Shown here: piece after piece, positions 50,101 to 60,933 of the stretch | Position numbering within the stretch: position 1 is the first letter of the stretch | How the letters are laid out: each line of letters starts with the position of its first letter | From: Lunularia cruciata | Taxonomy: Eukaryota; Streptophyta; Marchantiopsida; Lunulariales; Lunulariaceae | Direction of reading: 5' to 3' | Assembly: GCA_948567375.1 (NCBI GenBank) | Contig: OX419762.1 | Coordinates: 54,392,841-54,456,840 of the forward strand | DNA length: 64,000 nucleotides | Notes under the pieces: generated by a model | The model's input: the letters and a program-made list of their open reading frames with translations, nothing else | Database searches by the model: none | What the model was told of the DNA's origin: nothing | Program-made: the position numbers and the translations under genes

Positions 50101-51729
50101 CAATTTCCTAGAATAACATCAAGGTCACTACATCATACTCGCCACTTGTACAACCTTACAACTCACAAGAACTTGCAAAAACTCATATGAACTTGCATAA
50201 TTTGCAAGAACTAGCAAAAATTCAAACTTGCACTACAAAGCTCATAGATATTTGACTGGCATCTAGGGTTGGTGAGGGAGAGAACAAAGACAAACAAAAC
50301 AAAGAGCAAAGAAAGACAAATAGAGAGCAAAGAGTAGAGAACAAAATAAGGTAGAGAAACTATGGCAATGCAAGGATATGAGGGATTGCTTGACAAAGAT
50401 GTGACAACCCGGCAAATATCACTTTTGCGGTAATCAGGTAAGTAAAGTTTGTTCTCGTAGAGATACAAGTCAGAAATGTCCAAATACGAAGTCAAAGTAA
50501 CAATTGCACTTCTTCTTGAGTTCTTTAATCTCTCAGGTAAAAACCACACCTAGAAGAGAGTAACAAGTATTGATTTGCAGACTTGTCACAAATTAGCACT
50601 CCATAATCACAACTCCATCAAATCTTTCCAAACAATCTTGATTGTGATGATTCAAGCTCTCCCAAAAATGGCACTTCGCTGCAAAATGACTTTGCCTCAG
50701 AATTGTGTTCCACTCCTCTACTGAAGGCACAACTTCCTCGATCAAAATTGCTTCACATCAACCTTGCACTACACTCACAAATGCAGAATACTACCAACAC
50801 TACAATTCCTCTCAAATCTGTCAAGGCATTGCTTCGATTACGCTTCACTCAAGATCAAACACACAGAATGAAGATCAAGGCTGCGGAATCCAACATCCAA
50901 CAAGCACATTAACTTGCACTTTCAAATTCTCCACACACTCACAAACACAAACACAAAGTTGATACTCAGAATCAAGCTCAAGCGACGAGCATTGCTTCAC
51001 AGCACTCTGCTTTATCTATTCTCAGAAATCATGAGCACTGAACAACAATTTCTTGCACATGCCATTCTTAAATAGTGAAGCAAACGATAGTTCTAACAAC
51101 TATATCATTTCCTAACAACTCTACAAACCTATAGATCCAAATGACAATGCACCTCTTCATATCTGCCTCTTCATATCTCAAATATGTTACTAATCCGATC
51201 CGATGTCTACTTCATCATCGGCTTTCAAACCCCATCCCAAAGTAACCTCACTTACTACTCTATCTTTGGGTCTCATTACTCCTAACTCTTCTATCAATTC
51301 TAGTACTTCTTCACCTTGATCTACAATTGAGGTCTTGGGTAACCTTTCTACTACTTTATCTTCCGACCCACTCTTCTCTAAAGTGTCCAATGTCAAATCC
51401 GAAGACATCTGCACTCCTACTTCTCTTACTTTGGGTCTAGCTACGATCAATTCCTTTGCTAATTCTATTATATCCTCATCAAGAGTTGTAATTGAAAGCA
51501 TGGGTACACTATTTACACCTTCAGTTTTTAACCCACTTTCCCCTAATCGCTCATGCAACTGACCCAAAGACACTTACTGTCTGATCTTGCACTTTGTGTT
51601 TATTCACTACTGCTATTTCTCCTCTAATTCTATCATATCTTCAATCAGAACTAAAATTGAAGTCATGGGTATCCTAACTATCTTCTTTCCTTACTCTAAC
51701 TTCCTCTAATACCTCTAGCAAGATTCCCG
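50101..51729. other. Intergenic DNA left of element 2
   Basis: A 127-codon minus-strand frame at 51190-51573 is acidic (Glu/Asp/Val-rich) with no recognised domain and is not called. Otherwise nothing is supported. Confidence 0.35.
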
Positions 51730-51734
51730 AAGTC

Positions 51735-52183
51735 TGTCACGCCATTTGTAGTTCCGCATCTAGATGCTCGGACACTAGAGTTCCAGTGATGGTAGTTAGA
51801 GTTATTCTAGCAGTTTCTTAGGGACTACTTTCCGATGGTTAGATTTTGTGTTCGAGGTACTGACTTCACGGTGGGGCCCATCGTCACTTTGCACCATTCG
51901 CACTGTCGAGTGTGACATCAGCGGGACCGTTAGGGTTTCAGGGCTAGCTCAAGTCCAGGGGGTATAGTTTTGAAGTGAGCTCCAGAGAGCTCACTTCTCT
52001 GATGTTGAGCCTTCGAGTTCCTGGCTATGGTGGACAGAGGCTGGCGAGCGTCACCTGGATTCTCTATGCTTGAGTGGGTGTGGCTTGACTGTAATCAGTG
52101 CCCAGTTGTTGGCAGTTTATAGAGTGACAGATCAAGTACTAATCTGAGTTGAGTTGAGTTGAGAATGTTAAGCAATCTGATTA
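51735..52183 (+). repeat. Element 2 left terminal repeat B, 449 bp
   Basis: Same length as its right-hand partner at 61040-61488 and about 95.6% identical by eye. It is not followed by A, unlike the right copy. A weak initiator-Met-like primer site (TGGTATCTCAAAGC) lies about 53 bases further in, at 52237-52250. Confidence 0.9.
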
Positions 52184-53398
52184 CATTAGAGAAGTGTAGT
52201 CAAGGGAAAATCGGGTGCAGGAACGTTGAGTGTTGGTGGTATCTCAAAGCTCGGTGGATCGTGGTAGCTCGATTCAGGTTCTGTGTTTCCCTAGTGTGCA
52301 GAAGCTCGTGTAGTTGATGCAAATTTGGCAGTTAGGCGGACGGTGTGCGGAAGCGCTGGCCAAATTTCGAGCAAAGAAGGAGCAATTTTCGAGTAGTGTT
52401 GTGATTTTGAGCTCAGGAGGTGAAGGCAGGACCAATTTGTTGCGAGTTGGGCTCAGAAAGTGACATTGAAGGTGGAGTTGGAAAGCTCTTCTCATGAAAT
52501 TGTGATTTGGAAAAACCCATTTTGTCAATTTTGCTCGAGTGGAAAGTTAGCGGGGGATTTGGCGGACATCCATCTTTAGGGTTTACGTCAGATTTTGGGC
52601 CAGAATTGGAGGAGTTTCGCTGTTTGGCCAGATTTGGAGAAGTTTTGCAGATTTGGAGAAGTTTCGCCAATTTTGGAGGAGGTTCGAAGTGGCAACAAGA
52701 AAGGCCTCATTTGGCTGAATTTCGGCGTTTCGAGGCTTCAAGGCATAGGGCTATGAGAGGCTACGAAGGCCTAGAAGGGCCAGCAAGCCAGCTTGCTGGC
52801 GTGAGGCTAGCTAGTTTAGTGTAGATCTTGGTCATTGGTTGGCAAAATCTGCCTTTCTTGCTAGATTGTGCGCAACAGGGTTTGACCCCTAGATCTCTTG
52901 TTCCTAGACTGGTGCCCTAGCCAACTGATCCACCCTCACTTGTTGAAATAGTGACTGTGCCACTGTTATCTATACACATGTAGCTTTGGCTAGTAGAGGT
53001 AGTTTGATCCCATTCTTGGTGATCCTGGTAGCTTAGGACTTAGATACGAACTACTCTTATGTCAAATGCCAAATGGTGGCAGAGTCAGTCCCGTGTTGTG
53101 TTATGAGATGGAGGGTTTTCGTTTAGATTTCTTGTGATTGGATCCCCTCCATTCTCTGCTTCCTGTTTGTGCACCACGTTTGTGTGAGGTGCCCTGACTT
53201 TTGAGCGTTGGTGCTCTGGTGTGCTCTCGGTGGTGAGGCTGGAGTGATGACCAGTCAGACTACCTTTGTTTCTCTCCAGTGAGGCAGGAAGTGATGACCT
53301 GCAGACCGTGAGAGTGCGTGTTATGATGGCAGGTTACAGGTTGCCTTTCCCCTAGTGTAGTTATCTCGGTTAGAGTTACATTAGTGGGTGGTGTCTAG
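52184..53398 (+). other. Element 2 leader region
   Basis: About 1.2 kb between unit B and gag. It contains the candidate primer site at 52237-52250 and short imperfect repeats of a TTTGGAGAAGTTT-type motif near 52625-52680. No coding region was recognised. Parts of it align with element 1 at about 21030-21800. Confidence 0.6.
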
Positions 53399-53399
53399 T

Positions 53400-54970
53400 T
53401 GGTGTTGGCACGCGGTGGTATTGGCACTTGGTGGGATACTTGCGGTTGCGACTTGCGGATGCAATTGGTGGTTCGGGTTTACTGTTGCGGTTACATGGTC
53501 ACGACGGAGTTCTTTGGAGATTCCAGAGGAGTTAGCCCTACAGTATACAGTGGGTTTACTCGGAGTGGTGCTCGGTATCAACCTGTATCTCAGGTCCCAG
53601 TGAGGGAGGAGATTGACTCTGAGTTGGAGTTCGACACAGGAGCTGATTCAGTTGAGAGTGCACTTGGTGTGTCCGCACCGTTGTTGTGGGACATGGATGA
53701 GATTTATGGGGCCTCCAAAGGCCCTAGGCGTTACTCTGGTACAGTGGGTACCATTGAGTTGGATGACTTCATCCAGGAGTTTGACAGTTGGTGTGATCTG
53801 CAGCAGATGCGGAACCCGACTTTGTTCACACCCTTCATGGCATGGAAGGGGTTGTTTCAGCACTTGGAGGGTCCACCGATGGACAACTACCATGAGTTCA
53901 GGAGAGCTCATTTGGAGGAGATTGAGTTATGGAGACAATATTGGTCTCCACACTATGTCTCCATCACTTCAGGCTTGGTGGCCAGGAGTAGATCGGCTGT
54001 ACCCACGAGTTCTAGCTCGAGTAGTGTTGGTGGAGCTAGTGGAGGTGCACTAGCTGGAGATAGTGCTACTACGAGTGGAGGTACCGCTGCAAGAGCTGGT
54101 GTGGTACCGGGGTTTAACCCCATGGTGGAGTTCTTCCTATCTTTGAGGTAGAACTACCAGGGAGTGCGGACTGACAAGCTGAGGAGCTTGCAGGAGTTCC
54201 AACGGAAGGCTGGAGAGAGCCTACGCAAGGCATATACTTGCATGAGGCGGCTGATCAGTTTCACTCAGGGAGTTACTGAGGCCCAGGCAGTCCAGTTTTG
54301 GTATGGGATACTGGACAGGGAGTTGCGACGTAGAGTTCGTGATGCTACGTTGTTGCAGGCTACTTCGCCCACTTTGGCAGTAGTCTTTGGTTTGGCTGAG
54401 CGTATTGAGCTCAACATGGTGGAGGAGAGAGTGGTGACAGCTGGATTTGGTAGAGAGACCTCATCCACGGTTGTGACTTCTTCTAGAGTGCAGCAGAGTG
54501 CACCACGCCCAGTTGGTTTTCGAGGACAGGGTGGACAGCCCAGATCCTATGGAGCGAGTGGAGGGCCTAGTGGAGTTAGACCCTTACCCTCATTTTCGGG
54601 TCAGCAGCAGCCAGTGAGTGGTGGTGTTGCTTGTTGGACTTGTGGTGGACCTCACCATAGGAGAGAGTGTACTCAGGGCAGCGGACCTGATACCTCTGGT
54701 GCATCACAGCCAGCACAGAGGCAATGTGAGCATTGCCACAGATTTGGTCACACTAGTGACCGGTGTTTTGACCTACACCCGGAGTTACGGAGTGGTAGGG
54801 CTGCTATGGCAGGTAGTAGAGGAGCTCCAATTCATGGAGGACGAGGTGGTAGAGGTGGTGGTAGAGGATCTACACCTAGTAGGGGTGCAGTACCTGCCCT
54901 TACTTCTGACACAGCTATGGCTACTTGGATTGAGCAGTTGGAGCAGAGATTGGCTAGTATGGTTATTGCT
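53400..54970 (+). CDS. Element 2 gag-like region (fossil)
   Basis: Structural protein region that would form the virus-like particle. The capsid-like segment includes ELDDFIQEFDSWCDLQQM and later FQRKAGESLRKAYTCMRRLI and QFWYGILDRELRRRVRDA, characteristic of Ty3/gypsy gag. Two zinc knuckles follow: CWTCGGPHHRREC (about 54630-54670, with an extra His and unusual spacing) and CEHCHRFGHTSDRC (about 54725-54766, classic CCHC). A Gly/Arg-rich tail ends the region. The family's function is established; assignment here is by motif and position. Confidence 0.8.
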
Positions 54971-55029
54971 TAGAGGAGATCAGATTCGGGTGCTGAGGCT
55001 TCCACCTCATATGCTGGTGATAGAGATGC

Positions 55030-56340
55030 TTTGGACTTCATGTGCGGAGCAGCACAGGTGGATGCATCTGCAGCAGTGACTAGGAGTGCAGGACGTGCTC
55101 CAGAGCCTAGAGGAGCATCAGTGGAGTTGGACCCACAAAGAGGAGAGGTTGGGAGACAGGTCAGACTTCCCCAATCTTTCATGCTATCTGAGGCATTACA
55201 GACGACATCCATGGTTCCTAGACGTCCCAGTGCAAGTGTGGTAGGTGGTGATGGAGTACCTGCTAGTCAGCCACTTGCTACTACACAGACTGAGTCTAGC
55301 ATGATGTTGGGGGCGGCTCAGCTGATTATGCGGCATCCTTTATTTTCAGCCAGTGACATGTTTACATTGGGAGTTGACCCAGCCCCAGTGTTCCGATTGG
55401 CTGCCACGTTGTGTGAGAGTAGGGATGGTGCAATTCCTACTACTAGAGCAGAGGTGGTTGGTAGTGGAGCTGACTTGGTTGAGGAGCATGGGATCCGTTC
55501 AGCGACCAGTGGGTTGTGGCAGGTAGCAGCGGCTAGACTGGAGGAGTTGCCAGCTAGACCGGCCTTTGAGAGAGCACGGTTTACACCTGGTGTTGTCCTA
55601 TTGGATAACCAGAGGGGGATCTTTCGTTTAGTGGGACCTTCAGGGAAGGTCTATACACCACAGAGAGTCTTGTTAGACTCTGGTGCGCAGCCCCTTATGT
55701 TGGAGAAGGCTGCAGTTGTCGGTCTGGAGTTACGGAAGACCGATGTGGAGAGGTGTCCATTTCAGATCCAGACATCTCTTGGTGGTGGTTCGACACAGTA
55801 CATCACACGTGGAGAGCTTGTTGTCCAGGTTCAGCCTGGTCATCCGACTGATAGCTCGGTGGTGAGAGCTCAGGCTATTGCGACTATAGCTGAGTCATAT
55901 GATGTGCTAGTTGGGGGAGCAGTGTTATACCCTATGGGTTTCAGCATTGACTATTGGGAGGAGACAGCCTCTTATAGACCTGGTTGGCAGTCTGGTGAGG
56001 GACGGGTATGTCGCCTACCAATACGCTTCAGTAGTGGCAGTCTTGGCTCACTACAGTCCAGGACCATGGCAGCATCAGTTTTAGCTTTCAGCGGTGCAGT
56101 TACTTGGCCTGGTGACTTGTTGGAGGAGAACACCCATGCAGAGGATACTCCAGTACCAGAGGAGATCACTCGGCTATGGAGTACAAGTGGGATTGTTCCA
56201 TTGTGGAGTTCAGAGGAGGCATTGCAGCAGCATGTGGATCAGTTGGTGCAGCAGGCTTGGAGTGGAGCCTTCGTACCATCAGGGGATGAGTGTGAGGATG
56301 AGCCTCCAGAGGCAATTGCTTTGACACCTCTGGATACCAC
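55030..56340 (+). CDS. Element 2 protease region of pol (fossil)
   Basis: Aspartic protease of the retroviral type at about 55570-55990. The active-site loop is VLLDSGAQPLML (DSG, 55668-55703), followed by the strand pattern FQIQTSLGGGSTQY and the flap-to-core block YDVLVGGAVLYPMGFSIDYW. The protease would mature Gag-Pol. Upstream of it is an Ala/Pro/Ser-rich segment of unknown role. It leads directly into the methyltransferase domain in the same reading direction, so the two look like parts of one polyprotein. Confidence 0.82.
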
Positions 56341-56349
56341 ACTCATTGC

Positions 56350-57330
56350 TTGGCAGTATCCAGTAGAGGGGATATGTCTATTGGAGTTGTTTGGTGGGAT
56401 CAGCACCGGACTAGCTACGGTGTTACAGGCGGGTATCCGAGTACAGAGGTACTTGTATGTAGAGAGAGATGAGACTGCTAGGCGAGTCTCTCTACATCAT
56501 GTGGCACACTTGGCCTATCGGTATCCGGAGTTATTACCGATGTCAGCAGTCAGAGGTTACCAGAAGGCCTTACCAGGAGACATTTCCTTACTGGGAGTGC
56601 ATGACCTAGAGAGACATGGGCCTATTCACTTGGTGATTTCTGGATGGCCATGTCAGGGACATACACATGCGGGCCGTGGTTTGGGTCTTCAAGATCCTTG
56701 TTCTGGTGTGTTTTGGGAGATGTTACGGATATTACAACATCTCCAGGTTCATCAGTCTGTTTCTCCAGCTTACCTTTTGGAGAACGTTCCTTTGTTGGGT
56801 GATTCTCGCACTAGAGTGGTGGCAAGTACACATCAGGTCCATTCTTGGATGGGACCTGCTGTATTGTTAGATGCAGCCAGAGTGGGATCACGGGCTCATC
56901 GTCTTTGGTGGACAAACCTTTTACCCAGAGAGGTTCTACAGCGTAGTTATGATGGGATTCAGCGACTTGACCACATCCTTGTTGATGATATCTTGGATGT
57001 TGGGCGTCAGTCTCAGACAGTGATAGTGGTTGATAGGTCACATATGGCAGTGGTAAACCTAGTTGGACAGCCTAGAGCTGCATTTCCCACACTCATGAGT
57101 TTCCCAGGCTCTCATGCTTTTTGAGAGGGAGGACCTGGACTTGTTTGGGACTCACAGTTACAGCAGTTGGTGGAGCCCAATGCTGATGAGAGAGAGCGGG
57201 CGATGGGTTTTTGCACCGGTATTACCGCTGTTCCAGCAGTGTCAGAGGCATCCAGGCGTCAGGTGTTAGGTCAGGCTATGGACCTGAACTGTTTGACCTG
57301 GATTGTGAGCCTTGGTTTGGCAGAGCAGCG
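56350..57330 (+). CDS. Element 2 DNMT3-like cytosine-5 methyltransferase domain (fossil)
   Basis: C5-DNA methyltransferases move a methyl group from S-adenosylmethionine to cytosine. Visible motifs in order: I, LLELFGGISTGL (AdoMet binding); II, YVERDETARR; IV, VISGWPCQGHTHAGRG (the catalytic Cys is the C of PCQ, about 56650); VI, YLLENVPLL (ENV, catalytic Glu); VIII, SRAHRLWWTNLLP; then a FPTLMSFPG block resembling motif IX, and a motif X-like SEASRRQVLGQAMDLN near 57240-57290. The order I-IV-VI-VIII-X is that of DNMT3, DNMT1 and bacterial enzymes, not the permuted order of plant DRM; RAHRLWW resembles DNMT3 AHRARYFW. It lies between protease and RT. The domain is normally not part of LTR-element pol. 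Enzymatic activity is inference only. Confidence 0.85.
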
Positions 57331-57759
57331 TAGGATGTGCTTGATAGGCATCACCACTCGGACACTTGTGAGCCCTGTGCCTATCGAGACGATTCAGGCA
57401 CATGCTGGGGGCGATGGACCGAGTGGACATGGTATTCTTGGGACACATCCAGTAGCTACTAGGGAGAGTGGTCTACTTGGAGTCCATCCAGGTGAGCGTG
57501 GGCTACTTGGATTACACCCTTGGTCCACATGGGATGTAGCCTGAGGACGTATGGAGCTTGCAGCCAGAGTGGAGGGAGTTTTTCACACAGAGGTTGGGAC
57601 CTCTAGTGGTCGGGAGCATGTCACCATTGCTCCCAAGGGCCCAGTGTAGCAGCCAATCAGTACGTCTTCCACTCCTACTACAGTTACAGAGGATACTTGG
57701 GAGCCAGATCTTGGACCCAAGCTTACTAGAGAGGAAAGACGGAGGGTTTGGAGGTTCTT

Positions 57760-59140
57760 GAGGAGTCACACGAGTTGTTTTGCCTTCAATATGAAGGATT
57801 TGGGTGCTCTGAAGGGACCTGGTATACGGATTGAGCTGACTAGTGACACACCATTTTTCCGACATCCGTATCGATATAGTGATATGGAGAGGTGATTGAT
57901 TCAGAGCCGGAGTAGTGACCTTTTTGAGGCTGGTTTGGTGGAGATTTCACATGGAGAGTATGCATCAGCGACAGTGATGCCAGCCAAGAAGGATATGCAT
58001 GGCAACTATACAGATAGGCGGATGTGTGGAGATTACCGTCCCATCAACCGACAGACCAGGGCTGATCGGTATGCCATGCCTACACCGGAGGAGATTTTTG
58101 ATACGATTGGGCATGCAAAGGTCTTCAGTACTTTGGATCTTCGAGCGGGATATCATCAGTTGCCGATCAGGGAGGAGGATAAGTCCAAGACAGCATTTTG
58201 GGCTATTGATCCTCATGGCAAGGATGTGTTATATCAGTGGAGGTTCTTACCATTTGGGTTAAAGAACACTCCTGCTGAGTTCCAGAGGGTCATGGATAGG
58301 ATCCTAGCTGGACTGGATTTTGCTCGGTGCTATATTGATGACATTTTGGTGTATAGCACTACTGTGGAGGAGCATGAGCAACAGTTGTTGGAGGTGTTTG
58401 AGAGGTTGAGATCTCATGGACTCAAACTACATCCTGGGAAGTGTAGGTTCTTCCACGAGCAGGTTGAGTATTTGGGTCACACTATCTACCCCGGAGGACT
58501 TGGTGTTCAGCAGACCAAGGTGGAGACTATTGCACGTATTCCTCGGCCTACGAATGTGAGCAGAGTGCAAGCATTCCTTGGGTTGGCGAACTTCTATCGC
58601 CGCTATGTTAGAGGATTTAGTGCCATTGCCAAGGCCTTGATGAAGCTGACCAAGCTTACACAGGAGTGGTGTTGGGGAGATGAGCAGGAGAGAGCTTTTG
58701 TAGAGCTCAAGGAGAGGTTGACATCTGCTCCTATTTTGAGGAGACCGATCAGGGGACGACCATTTCAGGTTCATACTGATTGGAGTATGTTGGGGCTTAG
58801 AGCGGTGCTCACCCAACATGATGATGAGGAGAAGGAGTTTGTGGTGGCCTATGCTAGTCGCTCCAACAATTCAGCGGAGGCAAAGTATAGTTCATATGAG
58901 GGAGAGTGCTTGGCAGTAGTTTGGGCAGTAGCACATTTCTGATGTTACCTATTTGGTAACCCCTTCACTCTCATCACTGATCATCAGCCGCTGAAGTGGT
59001 TGATGGAAACCGACAAGCTTTCAGGGAAGCTTGCACAATGGGCTCTGATTTTACAGGAGTATGATTTCACGGTTGTTCACAGACCTGGAGTGGTGAACCG
59101 TGATGCAGATGGGTTGAGTAGAAACCCATGTCCCAACCAG
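57760..59140 (+). CDS. Element 2 reverse transcriptase and RNase H (fossil)
   Basis: The RT (about 57890-58520) shows MCGDYRPINRQTRADRYAMP, FSTLDLRAGYHQL, FLPFGLKNTPAEFQ and the catalytic CYIDDILVYS (58328-58357). A Ty3/gypsy-type connection follows (VQAFLGLANFYRRY). RNase H (about 58740-59130) shows FQVHTDWSMLGLRAVL, the YSSYEGECLAVVWA block, and VVHRPGVVNRDADGLSRN, the usual end of the domain. Motif set and order place the element in Ty3/gypsy. Confidence 0.9.
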
Positions 59141-59399
59141 CAGGATCAGACCGGAGCACGTTGGCATGGTGAGACAGATGAGGAGATGGTGCCATGTTGG
59201 CATGCATCGGCCTTTTTGTGTATATTGGCAGAGGCATTGGTGGTATCTCTCTCAGCGCATACAGGAGGAGTTATTGAGGTCACAGATCCAAAGAGTGAAG
59301 ATATTGGTACAGTTCAGCGAGACATTCATGATGATGTCTTAGTGATGGACTATCTTCGCACTGGTGTTGTGGGTGGCACAGTTGGGGCCAAGGAGAGAG

Positions 59400-60430
59400 A
59401 CCGTGTTCTTCAGCAAGCTAGACGGTTCAGATTGGAGGGTAGACACCTTTTGCGTGTATGGGAGGATGGTAGAGTGCGAGTAGTACCCCTTCCCTCACAG
59501 AGACCACAGTTGGTCCGTCATGCTCATGAGGAGCTAGGACATTTTGGAGTAAAGCGTACATATAGCTTACTCCAGAGTCATTATTGGTGGCGCGGTATGC
59601 AGACCGAGGTACAGCAGTTTGTTGCCAGATGTGTGGTTTGTGACCAAGTTAGAGCATCATTCAATGCTCCTACGCCACAGTTACACCCATTACCTATCAT
59701 GGGATTGGGTTACTGTTGGAGTTTGGACTTTGCCGGACCTTTATGGCTGACTGTGAGACATCATTGGTATGTTTTGGTGATGGTGGAGCACTTCTCCAAG
59801 TGGATTGAGTTGGTGGCACTTCCTGACAAGTCTAGTGAAGGGACAGCTTACTCGTTCCTGGATCGAGTTCTTAGTCATTTTGGTGCACCAGCTGAGGTTT
59901 TGACTGATTAGGGTACAGAGTTCTTGGGAGAGTTTCAGGTCTTGTGTGACAAGGCTTTGATTGATCATCGTACTACATCCCGAGATCACCTTGAGGCAGA
60001 TGGCTTAGCAGAGAGAGTGGTTCAGACGGTGAAGAGAGGATTGCGAAAGTATGGTTTGCAGAGAGGCCACTTGGGAGATTGGGATCTCCAGTTACCTTGG
60101 TTGGCCATGGGCTATCGGTTCAGCCGGCAAGCCTCCTTAGCATCCTTCTCTCCATACTTCCTACTCTATGGATGAGATCCAGATTTACCTGCAGCCATTC
60201 GTCGAGATGCTACTATAGTTTTGGACTTGGATGACCCCGATGTATGGATGAGCGCATGTTCTCAGCGGGCAGAGATCTTTTGGAGAGTGATGCCGATGGC
60301 CTTTGAGAACTTGACGATTGCTCAGCATAGAGATACTTTACGCTATGCTACCATTCGAGGAGGAGGTTATAGACCCTTGATCCGTCGATTTCATCCAGGC
60401 AACTATGTATATCTACAGTAGATAGCACCG
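59400..60430 (+). CDS. Element 2 DDE integrase (fossil)
   Basis: The zinc-binding HHCC domain has HAHEELGHFGVKRTYSLL and then CVVC. The catalytic core has Asp in WSLDFAGP, Asp in EVLTD and Glu in DGLAERVVQTVKRGL, the D,D-35-E pattern of retroviral integrases. The C-terminal part has the RFHPGNYVYLQ block found after the core in many Ty3/gypsy integrases. A DDE integrase predicts short fixed target duplications, consistent with the AAGTC repeats flanking the element. No tyrosine recombinase was seen. Confidence 0.9.
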
Positions 60431-60599
60431 ACGACACTTGATGTTTCTACATGCCGCACTATCTTGAGAGTGCGTGAGGTTTTGCCATCTGGAGTCCTTG
60501 TGTTAGAAGGACGTGATGGTGTTGTTTGGAAGGATCATGTGCGCAATTGTGCGCCATGCCACCTTCCAAACATTGATGGTACTATGGACCCAAGCTTGG

Positions 60600-60765
60600 C
60601 ACTTGTACGTGCAGGCTTGAGGTGTATGTTATGTGGCTCTTTTGGTGGAGCTGCTACTATGTTACTGTGTGATAGCTGTTCGAGATGATGGCATATGGCA
60701 TGTTTGACTCCTCCCCTCACGGTGGTTCCTCAGGGACAGTGGTTATGCCCTAGATGTACTTGACC
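60600..60765 (+). CDS. Element 2 C-terminal PHD finger (fossil)
   Basis: The segment shows a C4HC3 zinc ligand set: CMLC, then CDSC after 11 residues, WHMAC giving His-x2-Cys, and WLCPRC giving the last Cys pair, with the conserved Trp before it. PHD fingers bind the histone H3 tail, reading K4 or other modification states. The segment lies at the end of pol, downstream of the integrase and after a VREVLPSGVLVLEGRD segment. The same finger is visible in element 1 (37185-37330). The histone-binding role is inferred from the family. Confidence 0.85.
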
Positions 60766-60920
60766 TATAGCTAGTTCATTCTTTATATGGTATAGATTGC
60801 AGACAGGCGACTAACGATGGGGCTCCATAGCACCCGGCCTCCTGATCTTTGCCCATTAGAGGGTATACCATATACTTAGGAGTAGATGGCTATCTGGAGT
60901 TAGAGGGACCTAACCGCCAG

Positions 60921-60933
60921 CTAGGGGGGCGAT
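60921..60933 (+). promoter_or_regulatory. Candidate polypurine tract
   Basis: CTAGGGGGGCGAT directly precedes unit A (60934), in the place where a plus-strand primer normally abuts the 3' LTR. The same G-run precedes A in element 1 (about 37482-37495). Confidence 0.55.

Noticed and set aside
51190-51573. Acidic 127-codon minus-strand frame left of element 2
   Set aside because: Low-complexity Glu/Val/Asp composition, no domain, no splice or promoter context.
56350-57330. Methyltransferase as a captured plant DRM gene
   Set aside because: Plant DRM enzymes have motifs VI-X before I-V; here the order is I, IV, VI, VIII, X.
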